In this document: positions 35,163 to 44,348 of the stretch, piece after piece | Numbering within the stretch: the first letter of the stretch is position 1 | How the letters are laid out: every line of letters starts with the position of its first letter | Source: Bacillota bacterium | GTDB taxonomy: Bacteria > Bacillota > Clostridia > Lachnospirales > Lachnospiraceae | DNA: 64,000 nt | Reading direction: 5' to 3' | Assembly (NCBI GenBank): GCA_023411555.1 | Contig: JAEYOQ010000033.1 | Span: 1-64,000, forward strand | Notes under the pieces: model-generated | The model's database searches: none | What the model saw: the letters and a program-made list of their open reading frames with translations, nothing else | Told to the model about the DNA's origin: nothing | Position numbers and translations under genes: made by a program

Positions 35163-35210
35163 AATCTACTCCTTCCAAAACCTGTTAATTGAATTTTGCA
35201 TTAGATGATT

Positions 35211-35978
35211 CTATACATATAGCTTATTATCCTGTCTCTTCTCCCTGGCAATGATATAAACTCTCTCGCAGTCCTTTTTGGGCTTTTTTTCGGTTAACAT
35301 GTCATAGATTGCTACCAGCTCCATACCTGCTTCCTCGATTAGACTGGAGACTGTATCTAATGAATATGCTCTGCGATAATGCGTCTCCTCATATTTACGA
35401 TAAAGCCCATCTCCCTCAGGGATAAATAGGGACAAATTCACCTCATTTATCATCTCATCTTCATAATAAGTATTCTCCCAGATAAAACTGCCCTCTTCAC
35501 GGTTCTCCGCAATCGTATTATCCCCAAGAACCTCCTCATAAGCATATCTGGTATCCAAATCAAAGATGAAGAGACCACCCGGATCCAAATAATTATTAAC
35601 TAATCTAAATACCTTAAGCAGTTCCTCCTCATGCAGGATATAATTCATACTATCGCAGACACTGATTACAGCTGCCACCGTTCCATAGAGTTCGAATTCT
35701 CTCATATCCTGACATAAATACAATATGTTATCTTCGTCAGTGCTATTCGCTCTGGCAATAGCAAGCATCTCCTCAGAATAATCAATTCCAATCAAATCAA
35801 AGCCACGTTCTGCCAAACGTCGAGTCATACTCCCGGTTCCGCACCCAAGCTCTAGGAGTAGCCCCTTCTCAATCTTATTCTTGTTTAATAGGTGTTGTAC
35901 ATAATCAGCCCACTCTTCATATGGTACATTGTCCATAAAAAGATCATAGACTGATGCAAAGCCACTATAAGGCTGCAT
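35211..35978 (-). CDS. Class I SAM-dependent methyltransferase
   Basis: The 255-residue protein contains a seven-strand Rossmann methyltransferase domain. Motif I is LLLELGCGTGSMTRRL with the SAM-binding glycines, followed by the acidic loop IGIDYSEEML that contacts ribose, then LCQDMREF and FIFDLDT. The opening MQPYSGFASVYDLFMD and PYEEWADY is typical of a clostridial group of unassigned methyltransferases. I chose ATG 35978, preceded by AAAGGAG ten bases away; the frame extends 23 codons upstream without conserved sequence. It ends 48 bp before the hslO start, so they may share a transcript. The substrate is unknown. Confidence 0.9.
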   Translation of the reverse strand: MQPYSGFASVYDLFMDNVPYEEWADYVQHLLNKNKIEKGLLLELGCGTGSMTRRLAERGFDLIGIDYSEEMLAIARANSTDEDNILYLCQDMREFELYGTVAAVISVCDSMNYILHEEELLKVFRLVNNYLDPGGLFIFDLDTRYAYEEVLGDNTIAENREEGSFIWENTYYEDEMINEVNLSLFIPEGDGLYRKYEETHYRRAYSLDTVSSLIEEAGMELVAIYDMLTEKKPKKDCERVYIIAREKRQDNKLYV

Positions 35979-36156
35979 CGCTTGCAGCTCCTTTCTAATC
36001 ATGAATAGGCAGCAAGCTGATAATCTATAACCAAGCCCTGCTGCCATAATTTGTGTGTAGAATTTCTTTTCGTAAACTAATGTTTCTCATTCATTTACTA
36101 TTTATGCTATTATTTCTGCTAAATTATTCTACCATATATGCTTATTGTTATCAAAT

Positions 36157-36196
36157 CAAAAAAATAAAGGGTGCTGTTTATTGATAACAACACCCT
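36157..36196 (-). terminator. Rho-independent terminator of xylB
   Basis: AAGGGTGTTGTT pairs with AACAGCACCCTT on the minus strand (36167-36196), followed by TTTATTTTTTT. It lies 29 bp past the xylB stop codon. Confidence 0.88.
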
Positions 36197-36224
36197 TGAT
36201 ATACCTATTTCTTGCATCCTTCTC

Positions 36225-37694
36225 TTAAGCCATCTTATCGTAAATATTCTTCAGTGCTGGATATAGCTCCTTGAATATCTCATACTTTTTATTGTAGAGC
36301 TCAACTTCCTTCGGATCCTGCTCGGTAGTATCGATCACCTTAATCAGCTTGCTCGAGGCTTCCTCAACGTCAGCATACTTACCGCAACCTACAGTAGCAA
36401 GGATCGCTGCACCGAAAGCGGGACCCTCTTCTGAATTGATCTTATCAACCTTAACATTTAATACATCCGCAATAATTTTACACCATAACGGGCTCTTAGC
36501 ACCTCCGCCATTGATACGAATGCGCTCAATATCTACACCCAGTGATTTTACAATTTCAAAGGAATCGCGAAGTGCAAAGGCAACCCCTTCAAGGACAGCC
36601 TGAGTCATATCAGCTCTGGTGGTATCCATGGTCATTCCGATAAAGGTACCTCTTGCATTTGGATTATTGTGAGGGGTTCTCTCTCCCATCAAGTATGGCA
36701 GAAAGTATACATTATTCTCACCAAGCTTTGTGATTGCCTGCTGCTCCTTGCCATATTCCTTTGTTCCGATGATTTCATCCATCCACCATTTATTGGAGGC
36801 TGCTGCCGAGAGCATAACTCCCATGAAATGATATTTACCATCTGCATGGGCAAAGGCATGAAGGGAATTATTATCATCCACTGCAAATTCTTTCGTCGAA
36901 ATAAATACAACACCAGAGGTTCCTAAGGAGACATTACATTTACCTGCACCTACGGTTCCTGTTCCGACTGCTGCAACTGCTTGATCGCCGCCACCTGCAA
37001 TAATCTTTACATTGGTAGAAAGCTCCAGCTCCTTAGCAGCCTTCTCTGTCATGTTGCCTACCACCTGATAGGACTCATGTATCTTAGGCATCTGCTCTTC
37101 CTTTAATCCACAGAGGTCAAGCATTTCCTTCGACCAGCATTTATTCTTAACATCAAGGAGTAGCATGCCGGATGCATCAGATACATCGGTACAATGAATA
37201 CCGGAAAGCATATATGCAATGTAATCCTTTGGTAGCATAACCTTCTTAATTTTAGCAAAATTCTCAGGTTCATGCTTTCTTACCCACAAGAGCTTCGGTG
37301 CAGTAAAACCGGTTAATGCCATATTCGCTGTGTAGCTAGAGATCTTCTCTCTTCCAATCTCATTGTTCAGATAGTCACATTCTTCCTGAGTACGTCCGTC
37401 ATTCCACAGAATAGCCGGGCGGATAACCTTATCATTCTCATCCAGAATAACCATTCCATGCATCTGTCCGCTAAAGCTGATACCATCAATCTGAGCTTTG
37501 TCCTGGTCCTTGGTTAATTCCTTTATCCCATCCACCAGAGCAGTGTACCAATCCTCCGGGTTCTGCTCGGACCAGCCGGTCTTCGGAAAATAAAGTGGAT
37601 ATTCTCTTGTAACGATACTCTTAATGTCTCCTGCCTCATCCATCAGAAGGAGCTTCATAGAAGAGGTTCCTAAATCTACTCCTACGTATAACAT
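36225..37694 (-). CDS. xylB: Xylulokinase
   Basis: XylB phosphorylates D-xylulose to xylulose 5-phosphate for the pentose phosphate pathway. The 489-residue FGGY-family kinase has the ATP phosphate-1 loop GVDLGTSSMKLLLMD at the N-terminus, GISFSGQMHGMVILD (xylulokinase-specific QMHG), PAILWNDGRT, and in the C-terminal ATPase half AGGGDQAVAAVGTG and INGGGAKSPLWC. The QMHG and DGRT pair distinguish it from glycerol and gluconate kinases. It has its own terminator and is divergent from a ROK repressor, the classical xylose arrangement. Together with the oligoxylanase it supports xylose use, but no xylose isomerase gene is present in this window. Confidence 0.95.
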   Translation of the reverse strand: MLYVGVDLGTSSMKLLLMDEAGDIKSIVTREYPLYFPKTGWSEQNPEDWYTALVDGIKELTKDQDKAQIDGISFSGQMHGMVILDENDKVIRPAILWNDGRTQEECDYLNNEIGREKISSYTANMALTGFTAPKLLWVRKHEPENFAKIKKVMLPKDYIAYMLSGIHCTDVSDASGMLLLDVKNKCWSKEMLDLCGLKEEQMPKIHESYQVVGNMTEKAAKELELSTNVKIIAGGGDQAVAAVGTGTVGAGKCNVSLGTSGVVFISTKEFAVDDNNSLHAFAHADGKYHFMGVMLSAAASNKWWMDEIIGTKEYGKEQQAITKLGENNVYFLPYLMGERTPHNNPNARGTFIGMTMDTTRADMTQAVLEGVAFALRDSFEIVKSLGVDIERIRINGGGAKSPLWCKIIADVLNVKVDKINSEEGPAFGAAILATVGCGKYADVEEASSKLIKVIDTTEQDPKEVELYNKKYEIFKELYPALKNIYDKMA

Positions 37695-38008
37695 AGCATT
37701 CTCTCCTTTATATTTTGGTTTATGTCAATTGATTTGATGAATAAACTAATGTCTGAAATTACTATATCAACTTGTATTAACGATGTCAAGTAGAACCGTA
37801 AAAAGCGGCAAACCTATTGATTTATTCTATTCTTGTTAAATTACTAAACTATTCTAAATAATTTCTCTTTCCAAAAAAAAGAATATATGTTAACATAATA
37901 TCAAAATTATCAATGATTCATGATATTTCACTCCGTTCGTATACTTGCAAGCAAGCTTGTGGTATACTCACTACGTTCTTTAATAATTTTATACGAAGGG
38001 TGACTGTA
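37695..38008. other. Divergent promoter region of xylB and the ROK regulator
   Basis: This 314-bp AT-rich gap should contain the promoters and operator for both genes. AAACTAA-type half sites occur near 37744 and 37850, but I could not identify a convincing full XylR-type palindrome. A hairpin-forming repeat at 37935-37979 lies close to the ROK start. Confidence 0.5.
37935..37979. repeat. Small palindromic repeat upstream of the ROK gene
   Basis: GTATAC and GTATAC flank CAAGCAAGCTTG, giving a short stem-loop, followed by CTCACTACGTTCT. It resembles 30263-30308 inside hairpin repeat copy 2, sharing GTTCG, CAAGC-AGCTTG and CTCACT blocks. Confidence 0.55.
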
Positions 38009-39169
38009 ATGATAACTGGCAGTAAAGAACTCATAAGAGATATAAATACAAATCTGGTTTTAGAGACGATTATTAATCATACAGCAATCTCAAGAGCTGC
38101 AATTGCCAAGCATCTAGGCTTGACTAAGGCAACGATATCGGCAATCGTACAGGAGCTGATTAGTAAAAAGCTTGTCATAGAAATTGGCAGTGATGATACC
38201 AGTTTAGGTAGAAAACCCATCTTACTCAGTCTGCATAAAAAAGCAGGCTATGTAGTCTGTATTGACATTGGAGTAGATACCATATCTGCATTGGTATCCG
38301 ATCTTATTGGGGAGGACTGTAGCTTAAAGCAGATCAAGACTCCGAAGAATGCTGCAAATATAGTCAATGTTTTAATCGAATTAATCGAGTCAATGAAGCT
38401 TCCTAAGGATACTCCTTATGATCTGGTGGGTATTACACTTGGTATTCATGGTGTCATAGCCAATAATCAAGTATCCTTTGCACCATACTATAACTTGTCC
38501 GGAATTAATCTTGCAGAGGGTCTTGAGAGTCATTTCAACACCCATGTATATCTTGAAAACGAAGCAAATCTCTCCGTTATTGGTGAGAAGACCTTCCAAT
38601 ATGATTACGCTAACATTGCCAATATCAGTGTTCATTCCGGAATTGGTCTTGGTATTATTATAAATCATCAGCTATATACCGGCTATAACGGAAGAGCTGG
38701 TGAAATTGGTCATACCATAATTGAGATTGATGGCAGACAATGTCCTTGCGGCAGTAAGGGATGTTTCGAGCAATATGCCTCTGAGCGAAATCTATTACGC
38801 GAATATTCCAAAATGAAGAATGTTGATGAAGTAACCTTCGAACAGTTCAGAGCAGCTTATGAAGCAGGGGATTCGGATGCGAATAAGATTATGGATGATT
38901 TCGTAAAATATATGTCCATTGGTATCAATAATATACTAAATGCTTACAATCCCGATATTGTGATAATCAATAGCTCTTTCACCATATTTTTCCCGCATAT
39001 CACAGAAAAGATTGAAGCAGCCTTAACAAGTCGGATGAACAGCTATATTCGTATTGTACCCAGTGTATTGCAAGACACCTCGATCCTGCTTGGCGGTGTT
39101 TGCGTAGCAATTAAGGGGTTCCTTGGAGTAGACAACCTTAAGCTAAATCATATTAATCTCAGAAACTAA
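38009..39169 (+). CDS. ROK-family transcriptional regulator (XylR-like)
   Basis: This 386-residue repressor has an N-terminal winged helix-turn-helix (AISRAAIAKHLGLTKATISAIVQELISKKLV, about residues 25-55) and a sugar-kinase-like ROK domain. The ROK signature is clear: GRAGEIGHTIIEIDGRQ, then the zinc motif CPCGSKGCFE at about 244-252. The ATP-phosphate loop is weak (CIDIGVDTISALVSDL), as in regulators that bind sugar without phosphorylating it. ATG 38009 is preceded by GAAGGGTGA; the frame extends upstream through the repeat region without conserved sequence. Divergence from xylB argues that it represses xylose genes and is relieved by xylose; this is inference. Confidence 0.92.
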   Translation: MITGSKELIRDINTNLVLETIINHTAISRAAIAKHLGLTKATISAIVQELISKKLVIEIGSDDTSLGRKPILLSLHKKAGYVVCIDIGVDTISALVSDLIGEDCSLKQIKTPKNAANIVNVLIELIESMKLPKDTPYDLVGITLGIHGVIANNQVSFAPYYNLSGINLAEGLESHFNTHVYLENEANLSVIGEKTFQYDYANIANISVHSGIGLGIIINHQLYTGYNGRAGEIGHTIIEIDGRQCPCGSKGCFEQYASERNLLREYSKMKNVDEVTFEQFRAAYEAGDSDANKIMDDFVKYMSIGINNILNAYNPDIVIINSSFTIFFPHITEKIEAALTSRMNSYIRIVPSVLQDTSILLGGVCVAIKGFLGVDNLKLNHINLRN

Positions 39170-39196
39170 GATTTATGTTATTTGATATAGAGCAAT

Positions 39197-39260
39197 ATAA
39201 TAGGCTGTTATAGCCGGATACTTCTGCCAAGGAGTATTCCGATTATAGCAGCCTTATTAT
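39197..39260. terminator. Long bidirectional terminator hairpin
   Basis: Arms of about 24 bp (ATAATAGGCTG... and ...CAGCCTTATTAT) pair with a few mismatches between the convergent ROK and HAD genes, 28 bp from either stop codon. Confidence 0.75.
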
Positions 39261-39287
39261 TTGCGTGCTTCTTCCGATTCATATCGC

Positions 39288-40016
39288 TTAAATCTTACTA
39301 ATATAGTCTATCAGCTCTTCCCAATCGCTAATGGTAAGACACCCCTCTTTAGGCACTAATTTATTGTGATTATGAATAGCGCCCCTGTACCATACCGGGG
39401 ATATCCCCATATTCAACGCGCCCTCCACATCAAAATAAGCATTATCCCCGCAGTACCAAACCTCATTCGGTCTTAGCTTCGCTTTTCTTAAGGCAAGCTC
39501 AAATATCCTGCTATGGGGTTTACGAAAGACATATTCACTGGTAGCAAGAATAAATTCAAACTCATTCTCCGGAATCAATGTATTAATTCTATCCTCCAAG
39601 GCTTTTCCACTAAAGGATATATTACTTATGACAGCGGTTCTGATGTTCTGATCCTTAAGATATCGTAGAAGCTTCTCAATATTTTTAGTAGGCTTCCCTT
39701 TGGCAGAATTATCCCAAAAAATCTTCTCCACTTCCTCGGGTGATAGGTCAAACTCGATATCATAATAATCATACATATATCTCTGAAAAATGTGATTATG
39801 GATTTCGATATGAATCGCCTTTCTAACATCTGGGTCATATCGACCAATCTCTTTATTTAAGCTCTTTACGAATTCCTGCAAATCCTTTGAAGATATATTG
39901 TAGGGATTTCTAAGTGCATGCTTTAAGACTGCCTTCGTTCCGGCCTCTTCGTTAAAGATTTCCTCTGCAATCAAAGTCTGTCCATAATCGAACATTATCA
40001 TCTTCGGCTTATTCAT
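39288..40016 (-). CDS. HAD-superfamily hydrolase
   Basis: The 242-residue protein has the four haloacid-dehalogenase motifs: motif I MIMFDYGQTL with the nucleophile Asp10, motif II AVISNIS, motif III Lys in FRKPHSRIFE, and motif IV WYCGDNAYFDVEGA with the metal-binding acidic residues. A helical cap domain is inserted after motif I (C1 type). Motif I is DYGQT instead of DxDxT, so the usual general acid (second Asp) is replaced by Gly12; this variant is found in several HAD groups and may alter the reaction. A phosphatase on a small metabolite is most likely. It is upstream of nothing obviously related; a spore-protein gene lies 37 bp upstream on the same strand. Confidence 0.9.
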   Translation of the reverse strand: MNKPKMIMFDYGQTLIAEEIFNEEAGTKAVLKHALRNPYNISSKDLQEFVKSLNKEIGRYDPDVRKAIHIEIHNHIFQRYMYDYYDIEFDLSPEEVEKIFWDNSAKGKPTKNIEKLLRYLKDQNIRTAVISNISFSGKALEDRINTLIPENEFEFILATSEYVFRKPHSRIFELALRKAKLRPNEVWYCGDNAYFDVEGALNMGISPVWYRGAIHNHNKLVPKEGCLTISDWEELIDYISKI

Positions 40017-40053
40017 CTGCTACCTCTCTATCCTCTTTTGTTCTATTATTTAA

Positions 40054-40266
40054 TTACGTAGACTCTTCCTTCTTCGACTCTTTCTTAAGCTCATTCTTAC
40101 GTTTTGTAATCAATCCGCCAATTCTTCCTGACTCCTTAGCCGTAAGAGATTTCCACCCTGTTGCCATCACTTTATCCAGATAGCCAAGCTCTTCCGCAAT
40201 TTCATATTTTAGCTTTTCCTCTGGTTTTATATTGTTTAAGTCTATCTCCTCGTTCTTCTTACTCAT
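40054..40266 (-). CDS. Small acid-soluble spore protein, alpha/beta-type-like
   Basis: The 70-residue protein carries the alpha/beta SASP core: KYEIAEELG at 20-28, matching the GPR protease cleavage region (EIA followed by acidic residues), and SLTAKESGRIGGLITKRKN, the second DNA-binding block with the invariant G-x-I-G-G. Such proteins coat DNA in the dormant spore and protect it from UV and heat, and are degraded in germination. The highly charged C-terminus (KKESKKEES) and the 10-residue acidic N-terminus are extensions typical of minor or divergent members. ATG 40266 follows AAAGGGTGA; the frame extends 19 codons upstream. Expression is expected under forespore sigma G; I could not confirm a promoter. 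Confidence 0.88.
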   Translation of the reverse strand: MSKKNEEIDLNNIKPEEKLKYEIAEELGYLDKVMATGWKSLTAKESGRIGGLITKRKNELKKESKKEEST

Positions 40267-40388
40267 ATTAGTCACCCTTTCCGTCATGTTTGTGTTATAT
40301 TCTGCAGCCCTACAGAGGTTCAAAGTTATTATCCTCTGAGGTGGTATTATCCTTACACATTATTTCATGACTAGAGTGTAACCAATTT

Positions 40389-43300
40389 CTATCTATCTAT
40401 TCGAATTGCCTTACCAAGGGGGAGCGAATAGATTAGCATCTCTTTTACCTTCTTGTTAAGCATCTGTTCCAAAGCCCTCTTATAATATTGGAGCTGTACT
40501 TGGTATCGGTGTATCAATTGCTTCTCATCCGATACGATATCCGACTTATAATCAAGGAGTACCAATTCTCCACTTTCTTCAAAAAACACATCAATGATAC
40601 CCTGGATCAAGATAAGCTCTTCGCTATCAACCGATCCTAGAACCTCCGATGCCTTAATCCCCATAACAAATTGCTTTTCCTTGTAGAGCCTATTCTCTTT
40701 TTCTGCTTTTCTCATTCGTTCTGCTATATCACTAGATAGAAAAGATATTATATAATTTAGATTTAATTTTTCAACATCCTTAGGATTTAGCCTATTTGCT
40801 CGAATTAAAAGCTCCAGCTCCTTATTCAGATCAGTCATACTAAATACTCGTTGCAGATTAAGCAGTTCCAATACCTTATGATATAAGGTACCACGATCCG
40901 TACCGGATATCGCAGCTTCCTGTTGACGAAGAAATGCCGGTATTGTAGCCTCCCTCTCTGGTTCAGGTGCACCAGGTACCTCCACAGGCCTCGGGCCATA
41001 TAGGTTTACACTTTGGTCCTCATCCTGGAATTGACCAAGCTTCTTTAGCTCCGACACCGTCATCTTTACCTTTAATTCAGCCTCTTTCCGATAGGTATAT
41101 ATGTAGTTAAATCTAGAATTAATTTCTTCCTTTAATAACGGATGGTACGTTATATCAGGATTTATCTCTTCTAGTTCCTGCATATCCTTTTGCAGGAAGA
41201 GCTGCTTGGTCGCTTCCTCCACTAATATCTCTTTCTTCGAGACCACAGAGATCATCATGTTGTCATTCTTCCATAGAAAGAAACCCTTCTCTATAGCTGG
41301 AGCTGCTCTCATACGGTTCACCATGGCTGGAAGTACGAAGTCGAGATAGCTCTTAGCTACGAGAAGTTCATAAAAGGAGAACTCCTTCCCCCGAATTGCT
41401 TCCTTTGATTTTAGATACCCTGTTAGAATCAGTTTCTCCTTGGCTCTGGTCATAGCAACATATAACACACGCAGCTCTTCGCCGAGATTTTCCACCTGTA
41501 CCTTCTTCTGAATTGCCTTCTTTAGTAAGGTGGGCACCTTTGTTCTGCTCTTACTATCTATAAACTCGGGACCAACGCCTAATTCACTATGTAGCACAAT
41601 GCTGCTACGAAGATCTTGGCTATTAAACTGCTTACTCATTCCTGCCACAATAACAATCGGGAATTCTAAGCCCTTGCTCTTATGAATACTCATAATTCTA
41701 ACTGTATTGTCCTGTTCGCCGGAGGTAGCCGCCTCCCCATAGTCCACTTCATATTTATGAAGCTTCTCCATATACCGGACAAAGTGGAAGAGTCCGCTGT
41801 AGCTACCCTTTTCAAACCGCACTGCCTGAGCGAGGAGCATATCAATGTTCGCCTTTCTCTGTTCACCGCCTGGCATTGCACTGGCATAGTAATAGTAGCC
41901 AGTCTGATCAAGTACCAATTGTATAATTTCATGAATCGGCTTATGATTAACCAAAGAACGGTAATACTCCAATTCCTTTAGGAAGCTCTCTACCTTTGAG
42001 CTAAGCTCAACCATCATGCCTTCTCTCTCATTATCTCTCCCCTTGCTTTGCTGACTCTCAGATGCCTGTGTCTCAACAAAAGTAAGCAGGGCCGAATACA
42101 TATTCACATTACGGGCGGAGGCACGAATGAATGCAAGCTCCGTTGAGGTTAATCCCACCATCGGAGAATATAAGACACCAACTAAAGGAATATCCTGCCG
42201 GGGATTATCGATTATACGAAGCATATTTAGTATGGTTCTAATCTCCAAGGTCTGAAAATAACCGGTTCCGGTATCAGCATAAGCCGGGATACCTTCCTGC
42301 ATCAGGGTATTTACAAACACCTCTGACCACCCTGTCATACTCCGAAGTAAAATAACGATATCCTTTAGCTGTGCAGGCCGATGCTTCTTCGCCTTTTGAT
42401 CAAATACCAGCATTCCGCTGTCGGGATTGGTCAATTCTTTAATTCTCTTGGCAATCGCTCTTGCCTCCAGCTCCTTCTTGGTATAGATTGCCTCTTCATC
42501 TGTATCACCACTTGAAGCTATGGCTACAATATCTTTGACTTCTTCTAGCTCCGAGCCTTTGGACGTGTCATCGATCTTCTCTTCCTCATCATCCTCTTCT
42601 GACACCAATAATAATTCCACTTCATTCGCAAGCCTAGATTGAATCTCCTCCGGTATTAGAGCTTCCTTATTCCTAGACTCAGAACTATCTGCCGACATTG
42701 TCTCCTCGTAAAGCTCCCCATATTTTAAGGAAGCTGCTTCATCATAGGTGATACCGCCGACACAGTCCTGCATGATCTGCTCGAATATCCGATTCACATA
42801 TTGCAGCACTACATCCCTACTTCGAAAGTTCTTATCCAGGTCTATTCTCTGGTATAAATTCGCTTCGCCCTCTAGATCAGTCTCCTCGCAGGAATAGCTA
42901 GCATACTTCTCCATGAAAATCTCCGGCATCGCCAGGCGAAACTTATAGATACTTTGTTTTACATCCCCTACCATAAAACGATTGGGTCTTCCCATATCTT
43001 CCCGAGAGATACTTCTAAGGATAGTCTCTTGAACCATATTACTGTCTTGATATTCATCGATTAGAATTTCTTCAAACAGCTCACTTAATTCCAATGCAGC
43101 TTGTGTAGGAGTACATACAGCATTATCGCCTGTCTTTTCCTCAACTAATATCTTCAATGCAAAATGCTCCAGGTCATTAAAATCAATCAGGTTCTTCTCT
43201 TCCTTCTTTCTTGCAAACTCCTCCATGAATTCTAAGGTAAGATCAAAAAGCACCTGCATAATCTTGCCTACAGCCTGGTGATCTTCTAGCATCTCTTCCG

Positions 43301-44255
43301 GAGTTTGAAAGAAATATTGTCCGGTCAGGTCTTTTATTCCCTTCTTAACCTCTTCACGTAGCTCCTTTACCCTATCTTTCTTCCAGGGTTGAACTCCCTC
43401 CTCCTTTTTATTGGACAAGCGGGTATAAGAAATCCCGGGAAACAGCTTTGCATACTCCTCGTAGGTCTCTGCACTACTTAGTATATCCAGAATACTACGA
43501 TCCGAAAGCAATGCTGCCTCATAGGCTGCGGGGCCGTCTGCTTCCCTGCAAATATCAAGAGCCTTGCTGTTCTTCTTCTTAAGATCCCTCAGTACCTGCC
43601 TTACATACTCTAATATCTCATGCATCCATGGGGTATCATTAAGCTCCTGTGGTGAGTTAATCTCAAAGCTACGACGCATCCTTGCAATCCAGTCCTTGGG
43701 CCAGGGATCGCTCATAGAGAAATTGAACAACTGAAGAATCAAGTCCTCAATAGGTAAATCAGACTTGGAATAGGAATAGCTTTCCACAAAATCATGAAAT
43801 TCCTCTCTTCCTTCCTCATACCAGCGTTCTAAGACCTCCGAAATCACATCGGATTTTAGCAGGGTTATCTCAGAATCCTCTGCAATCTTAAAGGATGGAT
43901 CAAGATCAATCCGATGAAAATAGTTTCGTATTACATTCAGACAGAAGCTATGTATCGTTGTTATCTGAGCACTTTGCAGCAAGGATATTTGACGCTGAAG
44001 ATGACGATTATCCGGATTCTCCTGAAGCTTTTTATCAATTGCTTTCCCGATACGCTCCCTCATCTCTGCAGCTGCAGCATTGGTAAAGGTAACCACCAAT
44101 AAATGATCAATATCGATTGGCTTCTCGCCTTCAGAAATCATAGAAATAATACGTTCCACTAATACAGCAGTCTTACCAGAGCCTGCTGCCGCCGAGACCA
44201 ATAGATTTTTATTTCTTGTATCGATAACCTTCTGTTGTGCTTTTGTCCAAGCCAT
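40389..44255 (-). CDS. addA: ATP-dependent helicase/nuclease subunit A
   Basis: AddA is the UvrD-like motor and one of the two nucleases of AddAB, the Firmicute counterpart of RecBCD that resects double-strand breaks for RecA. At 1288 residues it has the usual size. Helicase motifs: Walker A SAAAGSGKTAVLVERI at 21-36, TIHSFC, ILIDEYQDSN (Walker B), GDVKQSIYKFR, DKNFRS, MSIHKSKGLEFPIV and RVLYVAMTRAKEKL. The C-terminal RecB-type nuclease has GTLYHKVLE, IIDVFFE and LVLLDYKSD, with the metal-binding Asp and Lys. It follows addB with a 93-bp gap, forming the classical addBA operon. Confidence 0.97.
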   Translation of the reverse strand: MAWTKAQQKVIDTRNKNLLVSAAAGSGKTAVLVERIISMISEGEKPIDIDHLLVVTFTNAAAAEMRERIGKAIDKKLQENPDNRHLQRQISLLQSAQITTIHSFCLNVIRNYFHRIDLDPSFKIAEDSEITLLKSDVISEVLERWYEEGREEFHDFVESYSYSKSDLPIEDLILQLFNFSMSDPWPKDWIARMRRSFEINSPQELNDTPWMHEILEYVRQVLRDLKKKNSKALDICREADGPAAYEAALLSDRSILDILSSAETYEEYAKLFPGISYTRLSNKKEEGVQPWKKDRVKELREEVKKGIKDLTGQYFFQTPEEMLEDHQAVGKIMQVLFDLTLEFMEEFARKKEEKNLIDFNDLEHFALKILVEEKTGDNAVCTPTQAALELSELFEEILIDEYQDSNMVQETILRSISREDMGRPNRFMVGDVKQSIYKFRLAMPEIFMEKYASYSCEETDLEGEANLYQRIDLDKNFRSRDVVLQYVNRIFEQIMQDCVGGITYDEAASLKYGELYEETMSADSSESRNKEALIPEEIQSRLANEVELLLVSEEDDEEEKIDDTSKGSELEEVKDIVAIASSGDTDEEAIYTKKELEARAIAKRIKELTNPDSGMLVFDQKAKKHRPAQLKDIVILLRSMTGWSEVFVNTLMQEGIPAYADTGTGYFQTLEIRTILNMLRIIDNPRQDIPLVGVLYSPMVGLTSTELAFIRASARNVNMYSALLTFVETQASESQQSKGRDNEREGMMVELSSKVESFLKELEYYRSLVNHKPIHEIIQLVLDQTGYYYYASAMPGGEQRKANIDMLLAQAVRFEKGSYSGLFHFVRYMEKLHKYEVDYGEAATSGEQDNTVRIMSIHKSKGLEFPIVIVAGMSKQFNSQDLRSSIVLHSELGVGPEFIDSKSRTKVPTLLKKAIQKKVQVENLGEELRVLYVAMTRAKEKLILTGYLKSKEAIRGKEFSFYELLVAKSYLDFVLPAMVNRMRAAPAIEKGFFLWKNDNMMISVVSKKEILVEEATKQLFLQKDMQELEEINPDITYHPLLKEEINSRFNYIYTYRKEAELKVKMTVSELKKLGQFQDEDQSVNLYGPRPVEVPGAPEPEREATIPAFLRQQEAAISGTDRGTLYHKVLELLNLQRVFSMTDLNKELELLIRANRLNPKDVEKLNLNYIISFLSSDIAERMRKAEKENRLYKEKQFVMGIKASEVLGSVDSEELILIQGIIDVFFEESGELVLLDYKSDIVSDEKQLIHRYQVQLQYYKRALEQMLNKKVKEMLIYSLPLGKAIRIDR

Positions 44256-44348
44256 TTCTCTCTCCCTACCTTTTTATCAAACTAACATAACGCGCCTGCC
44301 CTAGTAACCCGTTCTGCATCTTTGGTGCAGCTGAAGGGCTTCACATTT

